64,000 nucleotides of DNA from Misgurnus anguillicaudatus (GCF_027580225.2 NC_073354.2:12559501-12623500), one strand, 5' to 3'; shown: positions 46,425 through 61,862, numbered from the stretch's first letter. Numbers and translations: made by a program. Notes: a model not told the origin generated them from the letters alone.

Positions 46425-47747
46425 AAGGTTAATAATACAATAAAAATTATTACTTTAATTAGCTATTTGGTAAAAAAATTCTGCGGACTTAACCGCCTAA
46501 GTTGCAATATATAATACATAATCAAATATTAAAAAAGAATGTTAAAGAATCTAGATAAAACCTTATAATATAAATATTTTAACTGTATCGCCCAGCCTTA
46601 CCTCTGACCACCCACCAATCTCATGTTTTATTCATGAGGCATTTCCACTGACAATGCAGTTGTCTGAATCACAATACCCTACAAGTCTGACACTGATATA
46701 GGAAAGGGTGATTTAAAAACAGCCTCGGTTGTACATTGTGTGAGTGTGTGTGTTTGTGATTGATTGATACATTAAGGTTTGAATGACTCTGAAAGATCAG
46801 CTCGCTCATAGAAAGCCTCGCATCATGAATTCTGTACAGTTTCTCTCACTCTTCCTTTCACGTGCAAAAAATCACTTAATGTTCTAACGTCAAACTGAGA
46901 GGACTTCAAAACCATGCGGGTGTGAGTGATTGAAACGATGATGGGACTAGTCTCGAGAAAAAAAGGGACGCACGTACGTGCGCACGAGATCAGGCGGACC
47001 GATGGATTGATCCTTCTATCCCATGGTGACTCTGGCGCTCACCCGAGTCCGATACAATTGATCATAGAGACGGGACAAAGAGAGGCAAAAAAGAAAAATC
47101 TTTTATTTTTCGCCGGCATGCTTACACCAACTGCCTCTTCTGGGCTGATTTCTATTCTGCCGACAGAAACCCTCCAAGAATGTTATTGTGTTTCTGTCAG
47201 TGGTGCTTCAAGCTGATGGCCCGCCATGCCTGCCTGAGAAGCAAGGCAATTTCACATCTGGAGTGGGAATCTTCTTCCGTTGACAAAGCTACTCATCCCC
47301 CCCACACACACCCTCTTGTGTGTGATACTCTTCATCCGAATCAAATACAGGAATCAACGGGATCACAAAGTCTAATCAGCTGTCAAGTGGCTATGCTATC
47401 TGGCCTTATTAATCAAAACAAACCATACTGACCTTTTCAAACAATGTGATGGGACTGTGGAGCTTAGGGGATCATACCAAGATAATAATGAGATTAGAGA
47501 AGTCCAAACGTGGCAATGACCAATTACAAAAAAACCTCAAATAATGTCAACGATTAAAGGCGAAAAGTACTGTTAGAGCTAAGAGAGACTAAGGGAGGTA
47601 AACAGAAGATTTGGGGGATGAAGGAGGGGTTTGTGTAAAACAACACCCAATAGCATGGGCTGTGGAAATCTTCTGGAGGATGCAGGTTCAAACCATTTTT
47701 TCTCTTTGTCAACCAATTATTTAGCATTTATGTAAATGATCCCACAC
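46425..47747. other. No gene or repeat recognised
   Basis: Unusually balanced, apparently single-copy DNA around 46780-47420 (for example GGGACGCACGTACGTGCGCAC near 46965). The longest frames (89-96 codons) show no domain. Confidence 0.35.
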
Positions 47748-48619
47748 AAGGATTAGTCCATTTTCTTAAAAAAAAATCCAGATAATTAACTCACCACCAT
47801 GTCATTCAAAACGTTGATGTCTTTCTTTGTTCAGCTGAGAAGAAATTATGTTTTTTTGAGGAAAACATTCCAGGATTTTTCTCATTTTAATAGATTTTAA
47901 TGGACCCCAACACTTACCAGTTTTAATTCAGTTTAAAATTGCAGTTTCAAAGGACTCAAAAAGATCCCAAATGAGACATAAGGGTCTTATCTAGAGAAAC
48001 GATTGTCATTTTTGGCACTTTTTAAACCACAACTTCTTGTCTTCCTCCGGTCATGTGATGCGCCAGCGCGACCTCACGCGATACGTCATCACGTCAAGTG
48101 GTCACAGATGATGTATGAAAACTACGCCCCAGTGTTTACAAGTGTGGAGAAAGAGGACCGTTCCGACGTTGTTGTATGTGGAATGATACTAATTAATGTC
48201 TTTGTGTCAGTTTATTGTTTAAAATGGTCCGCAAATGTGCGTTTCATATATGCAACATGTGACCTTTCCACAGCATTACACAATTACGTGAGGTCATGCT
48301 GGCGTATCACAAGACCGGAGATAGATGAGAAGTTGTGGTTTAAAAGTGCATATTTTTATTTTTATTGCCAAAAATGACAATTGTTTCGCTAGATAAGACC
48401 CTTATGCCTCGTTTGGGATCGTTTAGAGTTCTTTGAAACTGCAATTCCAAACCGCATCAAAACTGTTAAGCGTTGGGGTCCATTAAAGTCCATTAAAATG
48501 AGAAAAATACAGGAATGTTTTCCTCAAAAAACATAATTTATTCTCGAACATCAACATTTTGGATGACATGGTGTTGAGTAAATTATCTGGATTTTTTTTT
48601 TTTAAATTGACTAATCCTT
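47748..48619. mobile_element. Long foldback element, ~325-bp arms
   Basis: The left arm AAGGATTAGTCC ... CCAGATAATTAACTCACCACC ... GATTGTCATTTTTGGCA is mirrored to the right end GACTAATCCTT at 48619. Pairing runs from both ends to about 48075 and 48293, leaving about 215 bp of spacer. A 124-codon frame (48003-48377) spans the spacer and inner arms and is not a gene. No target duplication could be read. Confidence 0.85.
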
Positions 48620-49459
48620 TAAGGATAACAAAGCAACAACCAATAAGAAAAGCAACAGCGGGTCCAAATTGGGTCAAAAACTGACAAAAACTCAGTTTAA
48701 TGCAGAATTTAAAATCTGTCACAAAGCTCTTCACATTCTTCATTTCTTTAATGTTTGTTTATTAAGTTTTTTGCTAATTGGCTAATAATCTTAGCTATCA
48801 ATAATAGTATAACACTGTTATCATAATTCATCAACCAATTTCACAGACTTCCACATATTTTGTTCCAAAATCACTGTAGAAAATCCTTAAAAAGGTTTCT
48901 AACAATGCTTACTGGCACTGAAAAAAAGGAGAAAAGGTAAAATGAAGCAAATAAATTTAAAGCATGGGATTGAATTAGGATTGGCTGATTGTGTTGTTAG
49001 GATTGTGAAACACGATAGAAAAACACCTCCTCACCTCTTGTCTCAGTTGCTACGTTACAGCTGACAAGCATAAAGTCACCTCTGAGGATGCTGAATGAAT
49101 TGGCAGTTAATCTGTCTGAAGTCTGTAGCTCAGTTCCACAGTGAACCTCAATAAGCCTGATGGATCACCTCTGTGTTCCTCTATGTCAAATGCATCCCAA
49201 AAATAAAGAGGGGAGGGGGGCTGCACTTCAGACTGCTAATTTGTTTCATGGCTTAATCAAAAATAGGTATCAATATTATTAGCAGCCATGTGTTAAGTAA
49301 AAGGGACATGGCAATTATGCCCCACAATCAATTTCAACAATCTGAGTTTATTAATGATTACCCTCAGTAGAAAAGACAATATGTATTTTATGCTTTCTCC
49401 TATCCAAGTTAAACCAACCTGATCTCACAAATATCCATGTTATAGTCACAGAATATCCA
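48620..49459. other. No gene recognised
   Basis: AT-rich DNA; no supported features. Confidence 0.35.
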
Positions 49460-50222
49460 ACCCATTCTCACTTCCCAAGGCGTCAAAATCTGAAGCATGT
49501 TCAAACGCCTTCAGCGTCAGTATGAAGACGCGAAGGGTGCCCCTATGCGTCATAGGGAAATGGGAACTCCGTTGCTTTCATGCCAATCCCCCAGCGTCGG
49601 ACACAGACGAAAGGGAATCCCGGAAGGCGACGCCGCCACATCACGCGACGACCGGCAGGATTATGCCGCTTCTGGACGGTAACTACTTAATTTTTGTTCC
49701 AAATTTTTTACCATTGTCCCTGGGGGTTGGGGTTAGAACGACTTTCTGTTACATAAAATTACATCCTAACCCAAACCCAACTCTAACCCTAACCCCAAGC
49801 GACAATGGTTTAAAAATCAGAAGATAAAAAGTATAAACCAATACAGACATCCTAACCCAAACCCGAACTGTAACCCCAAGCAACAGTGGCTTAAAAATCA
49901 GAAAACAAAAAGTATAAACAAACTGACATCCAAACCTCAAGTCTAATCCCAACCCCAAGCGACAATGGTTTAAAAATTGGAAAAAAATTGAGTAGTTACC
50001 GTCCAGAAGCAGCATGATCCTGCCGATTGTCGCATAACGTGACGGCATCACCTTCCGGGATTCCCTTTCGTCTATATCCGACGCTGAGGGATTAGCATGA
50101 AAGCAACGGAGTTCCCATTTCGTCGATATAGTGACGCATAGGGCACCCTTCGCGTCTTCATACTGACGCTGAAGGCGTTTAAACATGCTTCAGATTTTGA
50201 CGCCTTTGGAGGTGAGAATGTG
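49460..50222. mobile_element. Foldback element with telomere-like core, copy 1
   Basis: Arms of about 240 bp: ATTCTCACTTCCCAAGGCGTC mirrored by GACGCCTTTGGAGGTGAGAAT; ACGCCTTCAGCGTCAGTATG and CGGGATTCCCTTTCG also recur inverted. The core (about 49730-49960) has irregular CCTAACCC/CCCAAACCC/CTCTAACCC runs and CAATGGTTTAAAAATC. Flanks TCCAAC at both sides may be an eroded duplication. Confidence 0.85.
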
Positions 50223-50229
50223 TTCCAAC

Positions 50230-50667
50230 ATTTTGCTAATTTATCCGTGTCATTGTCACGGATCTCCGCATTTTTACATGTCCGTACCACTGACTTTTTT
50301 TCAGTTTCAGTTTCACGTATTGGTTACTCAATTGTTTTTCCTATTTTCTTACCATTGTCACTTGGGTTTGGGGTTAGAATGACTTGCTGTAACATAAAAT
50401 GACATCCTAACCCAAACCCAACTCTAACCCTAATGTCACGGGACAACTGTTTCAAAATCCGGAAAAACATAGTATAAACCAATAGTTAAAGTGACATCCT
50501 AACCCAAACCCCAAATCTAACCCCAAACCCATGCGAAAATGGTTTAAAAATAGGAGAAAACAATTGAGTAACCAATACGTGAAACTGACATAGAAAAGAA
50601 AGTCTGTGGCACAGACATGGAAAAATGCAGAGATCCGTGACAATGACACGGATAAATGAGCAAAATA
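50230..50667. mobile_element. Foldback element with telomere-like core, copy 2
   Basis: Arms ATTTTGCTAATTTATCCGTG / CACGGATAAATGAGCAAAAT and TGTCATTGTCACGGATCTC are unrelated to copy 1. The core (GGTTTGGGGTTAGAATGACT ... ACATCCTAACCCAAACCC ... TTTAAAAATAGG) is nearly the same as that of copy 1. It starts about 8 bp after copy 1 ends. Confidence 0.83.
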
Positions 50668-50794
50668 TTACGTGCCTATACCACTGAACTTTGTGAAATC
50701 ATGTTGCACAAACAACTAGTATATGGCTAAATCCATGTTAATTCAAGAGATGTTAAAATGGCCGTCTATTCAAAATGTCATTTGCCCACAATGG

Positions 50795-50870
50795 GACTTA
50801 ATCCAAATTTATGAGTAAATGATGACTGAATTTTCATTTTTGGGTGAACTATCCCTTTAAAAATGGATAG
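50795..50870. repeat. Terminal fragment of the AGTTCACCC-type repeat
   Basis: ATGAGTAAATGATGACTGAA ... TTTTGGGTGAACTATCCCTTTAA is the right end of the family also seen at 15846 and 25457. No left half nearby. Confidence 0.65.
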
Positions 50871-51061
50871 GCAGGTGTCCTCGTGCAACATCAACAAAAT
50901 GTCCGCACTTTGATTTCAATGTAAAAGTAATGTTTCCAGGTTTATAGCCACAACAAATAAAAATCTCAAATAACAATCGATCGACTCAATTTACCATGCA
51001 AAATTGGATTTTTGAGATGCGGCAAAACTCATGCACACATTGGAAAACCCACACCACTTAC

Positions 51062-51426
51062 TGTAGCTGCTTCACAGCTCTCAGACAGGAAAAGGAAATC
51101 AATGCGAGAGGAGCGAATCACGGAGCTCGATCTGTCTCTCTCTCCCTCCAAACGAACAGCGAGACATAATAGAAAGTGACAGAAGTTAAGCGTCTCCAAA
51201 ATCCAACACACATAGCCTGACACGAAGCACTTGCTCAAATAGTTGCGAGCAGTTCTAAAGCATATGTCTGTCTCCGGGCCAGAGCACGGGAAGAAAAGAG
51301 AGGTAGAGAGATACTGGGAGAAAGACAGAGAGATAGTCCACCCGGCCAATTGCTTTTGGTGTGTTGTTCCGTGAGCACTCCTCCCTTGAGTCTTCGCTAA
51401 CCTCTATACATCTTTACACCAGTGAG

Positions 51427-51430
<4 letters not shown>
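51062..51430 (-). other. Speculative 5' (non-coding) exon with splice donor
   Basis: The minus strand here is locally GC-rich and CT-rich, like vertebrate 5' UTR exons. It is followed at 51061-51056 by a consensus donor GTAAGT (exon end GCAGCTACA). A CRE-like TGACGTC lies upstream near 51541-51547. A 106-codon frame (51349-51029) crosses the proposed donor, so it is not the product. No coding continuation was found, and a chance donor in single-copy DNA is equally possible. Confidence 0.22.

Positions 51431-51484
<54 letters not shown>
51431..51484. repeat. (AG)n microsatellite
   Basis: About 27 uninterrupted AG units. Confidence 0.97.
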
Positions 51485-51488
<4 letters not shown>

Positions 51489-51887
51489 AAGGAAACAGCG
51501 AGCACAGTCAAAGTGCCACTAACCCAAAGTATTACAAAGAGACGTCATAAAGACACGAGTGACTGTATGGAAAAGATGTTTCTGAAGATGTCAACCAGAC
51601 AGTCGCAGATAAGAAACCCCATTTTTACAGTTTCTTTTTATCACTTGTAAATGGAACTGAGTGACTTTCTGAGAGCTCTTGTACTGTTTTGGTCATTTTT
51701 ACATTGTGAGTCTCATACTGTATGTGGTAGTGTACTGTGTGAATGTGTGTGCAGGTGTGTAGTTTCTTATTGTCCTCTCTTCCCTTTCTAAAAATCCTCC
51801 ACATGGAGACTGTCAGCTTAAATGACAAAGATTTTTACAAAAAAAGGGGACACTGGCACACGTTTTGGCTACAAAAACTACATTGCC
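51485..51887. other. No gene recognised
   Basis: Single-copy-looking DNA with no terminal repeats or domain-bearing frame. Confidence 0.3.
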
Positions 51888-51891
51888 TTAA

Positions 51892-52107
51892 AGGCGGAGT
51901 CCACGATGTTTGAAAAACGCGTTGGAAAAGGAGACAAGCCGACTACCAAAACACACTTATAGCCAATCAAATCAAATCAAATGCCGGGTTGCGTATGTGT
52001 GGGGCGGGTCTATCAACAGAAGGTCCAGATTCTATTGGGGTAGGGGCGTGTTTGTTTGGGTGATTTCAAATATCAACATTGGCTTTCAAACATCATGGAC
52101 TCCGCCT
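51892..52107. mobile_element. TTAA-flanked MITE (AGGCGGAGTCC ends)
   Basis: TTAA at 51888-51891 and 52108-52111 brackets AGGCGGAGTCCACGATGTTT and AAACATCATGGACTCCGCCT. The TIRs run about 25 bp. 216 bp, non-coding; piggyBac-type by target site. Confidence 0.88.
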
Positions 52108-52405
52108 TTAAAGTCGAGATGTACGCCCCAACATTAAATTACACATTAAATTAGTTACAATGTTGTTACAATGCTAAAACCAAAGTTTTGACTGCTGAGT
52201 TAGCGCTATATGCTAGATAATGCTATATGCTAGCGTTTAGGCTAAAGTTCTACTATTGACGTTAGAGTTACGTTTTGTAGGTCCATACTGAAAAAACACA
52301 AATAAACTTGGCACCCAGAAATGTCCATTTCCAATCTCCAAACAATTTGTTGTTCCTCAAAATCTGTATCTTTATCTAATACAGGCTCAGAAACATATAT
52401 GGACT
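52108..52405. other. No gene recognised
   Basis: Spacer between two MITEs; nothing identified. Confidence 0.3.
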
Positions 52406-52886
52406 AGGGATAGACCGATATATCGGCTGATTTTTGCGAGTTTTATGTGTATCGCATCAGCCGATATGTGGCTGCTGTGTTCGCCAATAGTTTTTTCCGG
52501 CATTAGAGTGTTGGAAGTCGCAAGTGATTGCAGGTCATGTGACTAAAAACAACCAACCTTTCCGTGACAACATCGAAAGCTCGGCCTAACAGCTGATCAT
52601 AGCTGGAAAAAGTGAGTTTTTATTTCTCATCTCTATATATATTTGTAGTAGTAAAGTAGTAGAAATCAATATCCTTTGCTGATAGTTCCTCGTCATTGTG
52701 GAGAGCGCAGTTCATGGTTCCATAGCACCCCCTGATTTTACTATTTATTAAATATAGTTTTTTAAGTTCAATAAATATTACTTTTTAAAATTGAGACTTG
52801 TAACATTTGGCATCATCATTGTGTCATTTTTATGATGTAAATTGAGTGAGCAAAAGCAGTATCGGCTCCAAATATCGGCCAATCCC
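52406..52886. mobile_element. Non-autonomous hAT (AGGGATAGACCGATAT ends)
   Basis: AGGGATAGACCGATATATCGG and CCAAATATCGGCCAATCCC lie between perfect 8-bp repeats TATGGACT (52398-52405, 52887-52894). 481 bp, non-coding. Confidence 0.88.
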
Positions 52887-52894
52887 TATGGACT

Positions 52895-56149
<3,255 letters not shown>

Positions 56150-56153
56150 TTAA

Positions 56154-56646
56154 CTCTTTCACCGCCAGCATTTTTTAAAAAAGTTGCCAGCCAGCGCCAG
56201 CGTTTTTCATGATTTTCACCAAAGTTTAATGCCTTCCAGAAAATGTTCTTCTTCAGATATATAAACATACAATATACCAAATGAAAGAACAGACCCTCTG
56301 CTTTCAAACCAAAAAAAAACGTTTCATCCTACCTTGAGTAGTTCTTTTGTAATCAGCTTTTGAATATGGGTAGGTTTCTGCAAAAACACCACATTTTGTG
56401 CGAAAAGCAGAGATAATTCCATTATTGTGATGGACTTTTTATAGAGATCCCATTCAGAGCGATCTTTAAAACAGACACGGACATGCAGCAGCTTGCCATA
56501 GGGCAATACTTCCGGGTTTAAAAAGTTGCGGAAGGGCGCCACCTGGTGGATAATAGCGGTATTGCGGAAAGACGGAAAATCTCGTCATTGGCGGGGAAGC
56601 GTTTTCTCTTAATTGACGAGATATCTCGTCAATGGCGGGGAAAGAG
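56154..56646. mobile_element. TTAA-flanked piggyBac-type MITE (CTCTTTCACCGCCA ends)
   Basis: TTAA at 56150-56153 and 56647-56650 brackets CTCTTTCACCGCCAGC and TGGCGGGGAAAGAG. GACGAGATATCTCGTC palindromes lie near the right end. 493 bp. A common fish repeat from memory. Confidence 0.87.
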
Positions 56647-56774
56647 TTAATGTAGAGAAAAATGGAAAGGGTTAATATACAGGAAATTACCAAGTGTCCG
56701 ATGCTATACTGTTGATAGTATCTGGCATAGTCATAGTCAACATTACTCTTATTTGCCTCATCTCTCGCATCTCA

Positions 56775-57509
56775 GAGGCTGTTTACACTTGGCATTAACA
56801 TGTGTTTTCGTCGATCGGATCACAAGTGGACGACGTTAATGCCAGGTGTAAACGGTGTTCAAAACGTTTTGAGCTCGTCCACTTTCGACCACTTTCAACC
56901 ACATCCAGAGGTGGTCGAAACCACTTTCGATCGGATCGCTTTGGAGTTGCGGAACGCACATGTGGTTGAATGCGTTCGAACAGCCACACGCGACCGCCTT
57001 CTCTCCACCCATTTATCTAATCTGAGGTATTAAACACACGTTCTACGTCTTTTTTGACTTCTGTCGTGAACATTAGGTGAACAGCGCTATTTTTAGCCTT
57101 TCATTGATAAAACTAAGCGGCTGATCTCCGTAGTTTCGTTTTGAAAGCGTGTGAAAGTTGCGCGATCCTATTTCATCAATTGCGCTGAAAATTCAAAGAA
57201 AGCTCTTACATACTCATGTACAAAACACTGTGCAGCATGTTTACTTGCTAAACAAGCAGTGCACTCCGACATAATATTAGCTTGCGTCCATATAAACTCA
57301 TAATTACTCCCGCTCGGGTTTGAATGACAGCAGAGAGACTCGCCCACCGTCTCACAGACCACCCCCTCATAGTATTTAGCACAGAAGTGGTAGAAAGTGG
57401 ACAAAAGAGACGGATTTAAATACCAGGTGTAAACGTAATGTGTCTCTCTCGTCCACTTGTGATCCGATCAATGAAAACACATCTTAATACCAAGTGTAAA
57501 CAGCCCCTC
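56775..57509. mobile_element. 735-bp TIR element (GGCTGTTTACACTTGG ends)
   Basis: GAGGCTGTTTACACTTGGCAT ... GATCGGATCACAAGTGGACGA is mirrored by TCGTCCACTTGTGATCCGATC ... CCAAGTGTAAACAGCCCC, so TIRs exceed 55 bp. CTCA occurs at both outer junctions. The non-coding interior is CG-rich (CGCACATGTGGTTGAATGCG). Confidence 0.85.
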
Positions 57510-57672
57510 AATTGCACCAATGAACTCTTTTTTATTACACTCGAAAAAACAACAACGATGTGATCTCATGATAATATGTGTGTATATTTACGTAAATTAG
57601 GTTGTACATTTACTTACATTTTAATACACACTAAAATGTATAATATCTACATGTTGAAATGACTAATATGTA

Positions 57673-58978
57673 CACTGTAAAAAATGTCTGTAAATTGAAC
57701 AGTAAAATACCGTATAAATGATACAGAATAAAACCGTATTTCACAAAACATGTGATAACCGTAGGATTCACTGTGAAAAACTTTAATTAGTTTTACAGAC
57801 TAAGACCTTACATTTAACAGTAAAAAACATATAAAAATATGGTTTATTGCAGTAAAATTAACAAGATACTGTATTACCATAAAAATGAAAAAAAAAATTC
57901 TTGAGCAATATCAGTGTAATAGATATTGCATTATGCGTTATTGATGTAACATTAAAACTTTTAGAGAATATATTTGTTACCAATATACTGAACCATCTGT
58001 TTATATTTTACTAAATCCTTGTTGATAGAGTTTAAAAATTAGAATAATATCAGTCTGCACTATAGTGGTCATCATGCAGGCATTTGTCATCAAGTTCCTA
58101 ATTTTATCACACTAAAATTACTTTTAAACATAAAATTGCAAATATTTTCTAAACATGGACGATAAGTTTACAACTGCTGTCAAAACAAGATACAAGTCCT
58201 CAACTATTCCAGCATCCACACACGTGATTTAGTAGACAATCTTCTTTCTGACGTGATGTAATCACAAGTCAAATGGATATTTTCCATTAAATCTCCAGTT
58301 TGTGGTTGTTTAAGATTAATTTGAAGTCACCACTATTGTAATTAGTGTTTCCTTTAGTTAGGCATTTGTCCTTGTGACCTTCATTGACCTAACTCTCCTC
58401 TTTTAGCAATTGCAACAGTGCTTTATTAAGACCACTTGTTTATTGCTAGAGGGAGTAGGAAACATCATGTGATCTATTGATTGCTTGTATGTCATGCATA
58501 TAATTTTATATGCATAAAAGTTTATAAATATTTTATGAACATAAAATGATAAAAGAACAATAAAGATATAAAGCACAAAAAAGTGATGCTATATGCAAAT
58601 GACACTGTTTTGAACAAGACTGCTGTAATGCTTTAGTTAGTTTCTTTTTTTTAGTTTCTTTAGACATCAACACTTTGGATACAAATCTCAACGATGGTGA
58701 CAGTAAATGGTAAGAAAGTTGCACATTTTTGTCATGTCACAATGCATGATGGGAGTTATGAATGAGTTTTCTACAATCCTGGTACCCAGCATGCATTGCA
58801 GCATGAAGCTTTGTTGTTGAATGTCACCATTGTTGCGTTTCATAGGCGGATTAAAGTGTCTGTAAGGACTATGGAGAATGTACTGTAAATCTACAGTATT
58901 TTAAAGGAATTAAAGGAAATGTCTATAAACATAATGGAAATAGTACTGGTAATCTATTTTACAGATTTTTTTACAGTG
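57673..58978. mobile_element. TA-flanked CACTGTAAAAAA element
   Basis: CACTGTAAAAAATGTCTGTAAA is mirrored by TTTACAGATTTTTTTACAGTG at 58978, with TA on both sides. The interior shows ACAGTAAAATACCGTA-type units near both ends. No transposase-length frame. Confidence 0.72.
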
Positions 58979-59331
58979 TAGCATTTAAATTAGACAGTTC
59001 TGAGCTGTAAAATAGATGGTACTGAACCGTCATTTGTACAACATAAACCTTTACAATAAATAGTTTTGAGCTGTAAAAAATGGTAATGAACCATAAATAT
59101 TACAATGTTAACTCTTGAATTTGACAGATATAAACTGTTTAAGCAACATAAACATGTTAAATAGACAGTTATAAACGGTAAAAAAAACATTTAAAATTTG
59201 TAAAATATACAGTACAATGGGTGCAATCCCGTAAAACCAATAACATTGCTACCGTATTTTTGACGGTAAAGATCTGGCAACCACAGCTGTCGGTTTTCTA
59301 CCGTAAAATTTACGGTTTATTTTTAACAGTG
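58979..59331. mobile_element. Adjacent partial copy of the same CACTGT family
   Basis: It ends GTAAAATTTACGGTTTATTT TTAACAGTG + TA. The body has TGAGCTGTAAAATAGATGG and TGAGCTGTAAAAAATGGTAA, a degenerate tandem pair. The left end is not defined. It may instead be the outer half of a nested element starting at 57673. Confidence 0.55.
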
Positions 59332-59689
59332 TAGTGCTGGGCAAAGATTAATCGTGATTAATCGCATACAAAATAAAAGTGATTTTTTGCATAATATATG
59401 TGCGTGTACTGTGTCTAATTATTATGTATATTCAGCCACACACACATTCATATATTCATTTCAGAATTGTTTTATTTATATATCATTTTTTAAAATTTAT
59501 ATTTAATATAGATTATATAAAAATATAAATAAATATATATAAACATGTAAATGTTTCTTAAATACATACATGAATGTGTGTGTATATATTTATACATAAT
59601 AATTAGACACAGCACACACTCATATATTATACCAATAATTACTTTTATTTTGTATGCGATTAATCGCGATTAATCCTTGCCCAGCACTA
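59332..59689. mobile_element. 358-bp palindromic MITE (TAGTGCTGGGCAA ends)
   Basis: TAGTGCTGGGCAAAGATTAATC ... CATACAAAATAAAAGT is mirrored by ACTTTTATTTTGTATG ... GATTAATCCTTGCCCAGCACTA, so arms are about 48 bp plus further inner symmetry (TGTGTCTAATTATTATGTAT against ATACATAATAATTAGACACA). The target duplication is unclear; it may be TA. Confidence 0.87.
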
Positions 59690-59693
59690 CTAA

Positions 59694-60102
59694 TAGACCC
59701 CTTCAAGGTTTGCAAACATTGAATGACTATCGGGTGCGCGCGCAGCACGGGGTCGAACTGTTCATACCATTTAGGCTTTATAATTTAATCTAACAGTGCT
59801 GAAAAATTATGACTTACCTCAAATGAAGTGAGCACTACAAACACAAGCCTCTTTGATATATGCATTGTCCCAGTCTGCACGTTAATTGCTTGCAGACGCA
59901 GATGTTGTATTTTTTTGTTTTTGAGATTCTGCATGAATCGCGAAAACTTAACGGAAGACCTGGTACGATTTTCACAGCCCACGACGTAAGTAGGCGTTTT
60001 TGACGATACCGAATAATACGCAACTCAATCTGCTGTAATTACTTTTCTGACCCCGACATGCGCAGTGGGAACAGCCTGTGACGTGAACCGTGAAGGGGTC
60101 TA
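59694..60102. mobile_element. TIR element (TAGACCCCTTCA ends)
   Basis: TAGACCCCTTCAAGGTTTGC is mirrored by GTGAACCGTGAAGGGGTCTA. 409 bp, non-coding; the interior includes CCCGACATGCGCAGTGGG. The duplication is not clear. Confidence 0.78.
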
Positions 60103-60148
60103 TATGTTAATTATTTACATACTAACAGCTTTACAGACGTACAAATTA

Positions 60149-60351
60149 CACTGAAAAATTATTCATTCAATTTACTCAATTTTTTTAAGGTAAGTGGTTG
60201 CAATCAATTTATTTAAGCTACATTTAAACAAATGTTTTTTATTTTATTTTATATTTTAATTTTTTTGTTTAAATGTAGCTTAAATAAATTGATTGCAACC
60301 ACTTACCTTAAAAAAAATTGAGTAAATTGAATGAATAATTTTTTTTCAGTG
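60149..60351. mobile_element. Palindromic TA-flanked MITE, copy C
   Basis: CACTGAAAAATTATTCATTC is mirrored by GAATGAATAATTTTTTTTCAGTG; the centre GTAAGTGGTTGCAATCAATT is mirrored by AATTGATTGCAACCACTTAC. Full-length relative of copies at 17277 and 18036. Confidence 0.87.
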
Positions 60352-61862
60352 TAGGTGCATCAATAAATGCCGATATACACTAATAATACGTGGCCGATAA
60401 CTATTCTAAATCGCATAGCCGTTATTATTCATTACTATTTCATGTACTACAGCTTTTGATCAGTAAGTCCTTATCGATCAGAAATCACTGTTAGTAATCA
60501 TTATACATATTCTTTATTATTATAAAAATACATGAAAAGATTCGAAGAAGTTTTACGACACATTTTACAGCAGTGATATCAAAAGCTCATTGACAGATTT
60601 GCGACATTGATTTTCGACGTACTTTTGAAATGTGAAATGCACACCTTTGAAATGACCCAGACACTAAACCAATGATACACAAAAGTATCATGCCACCCTG
60701 CCTCACACACACACAAAATAATAATAATAATAACTACTCAGCACTGAAAAAAATTGAATAAAAACAACCCACTATTTCTAAAGGTATATTAAAGTTGTTT
60801 TATATTATCAAAAGTTTGTTTGGTGACTAAAAGCGTACCAAAAGCTCTAGTTTAAAAGCAGGGGTTAAACTTTTAGTCAACAAAAATATATTCATAGATA
60901 TACAGTATATAAAAAAGGTTTAAGATTTGGAAATAAAAATGGGGCATTTATGAATGAGTGGTGGATCTTAGAAAAGCAACTTTTGAAACAAAACAAATAA
61001 GGTAGGCAAATAATGTTGTAACATTAATGTTTGATAAAACACTAAGAGAGAAAATAAGAACTACAGGCTTGCCTCAAGGACAGAATGACATCACTTTTCT
61101 CCTCACTCACCCTGAAACTCTCTTTCTCTACCATTGCAACCTTGGTCTTATCCCTCATTTCGGTGCGTCTCTATCACTTCTTTCAACCTTTTGGCATTAT
61201 GTGTCATCCACTTAAATCCTGTTGAGCTGTTCATCAAAACACACACACACAAGCACATAGCTCAGTCATCCACATTTCATAGTCAGTGACAAGCTGCTAA
61301 ATGACACTTTCAACCACCGCCTGCTTTGAGTGACAGGTTTTACTCCCATGGTGACATGGCCTGTATGCTTCCTGGGTAGCCATGACAAAATAAGAAAGGC
61401 ACAGACTCTTGATTCTTCCCAAATGTTTTAGTTTTAAACAAATGGGGTGCTACTTTTCCAAGTGTTAGCGTTATATGCTCTTTACCTTGTGGGGCCGGCT
61501 GCTTTAAAGGCAAGGGATTGTCTTGATCACATGAATTTGATCAGCATATGGGGGGCCATGTTTACAAGTTGGAAGATGACAGATTGTTTGCTGGAGCTAT
61601 TAGACACTTTACATTAAATAAAAACTTCCTCTGGATTTAGTGTTGTTGTGTACCTTGTCATGTATGATACTACGATAAGGCACTCATTGGATATAAACAA
61701 GTAATATGGCAGTTAGCAGTACAGCACAGCGGTAATACATGGTTGACTTTGTTGAAATCGTGGTGATCATGCAGGCAATGAAGTTCATGGAGTTCAACAT
61801 GTCTTGATCACATAATGTACATGTAGTGTCATATGACAGTGAATGGTGTTTTTTTTTTTTTT
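60352..61862. other. No gene recognised
   Basis: AT-rich DNA with a short (AATA)n/(ACA)n patch near 60705-60735. No domain-bearing frame. Confidence 0.35.

Noticed and set aside
48003..48377. 124-codon plus-strand frame
   Set aside because: Lies in the spacer and inner arms of a foldback element; no domain or gene context.
49730..50530. Interstitial telomere (TTAGGG)n
   Set aside because: Runs are irregular CCTAACCC/CCCAAACCC mixtures inside foldback elements, not tandem telomeric hexamers.
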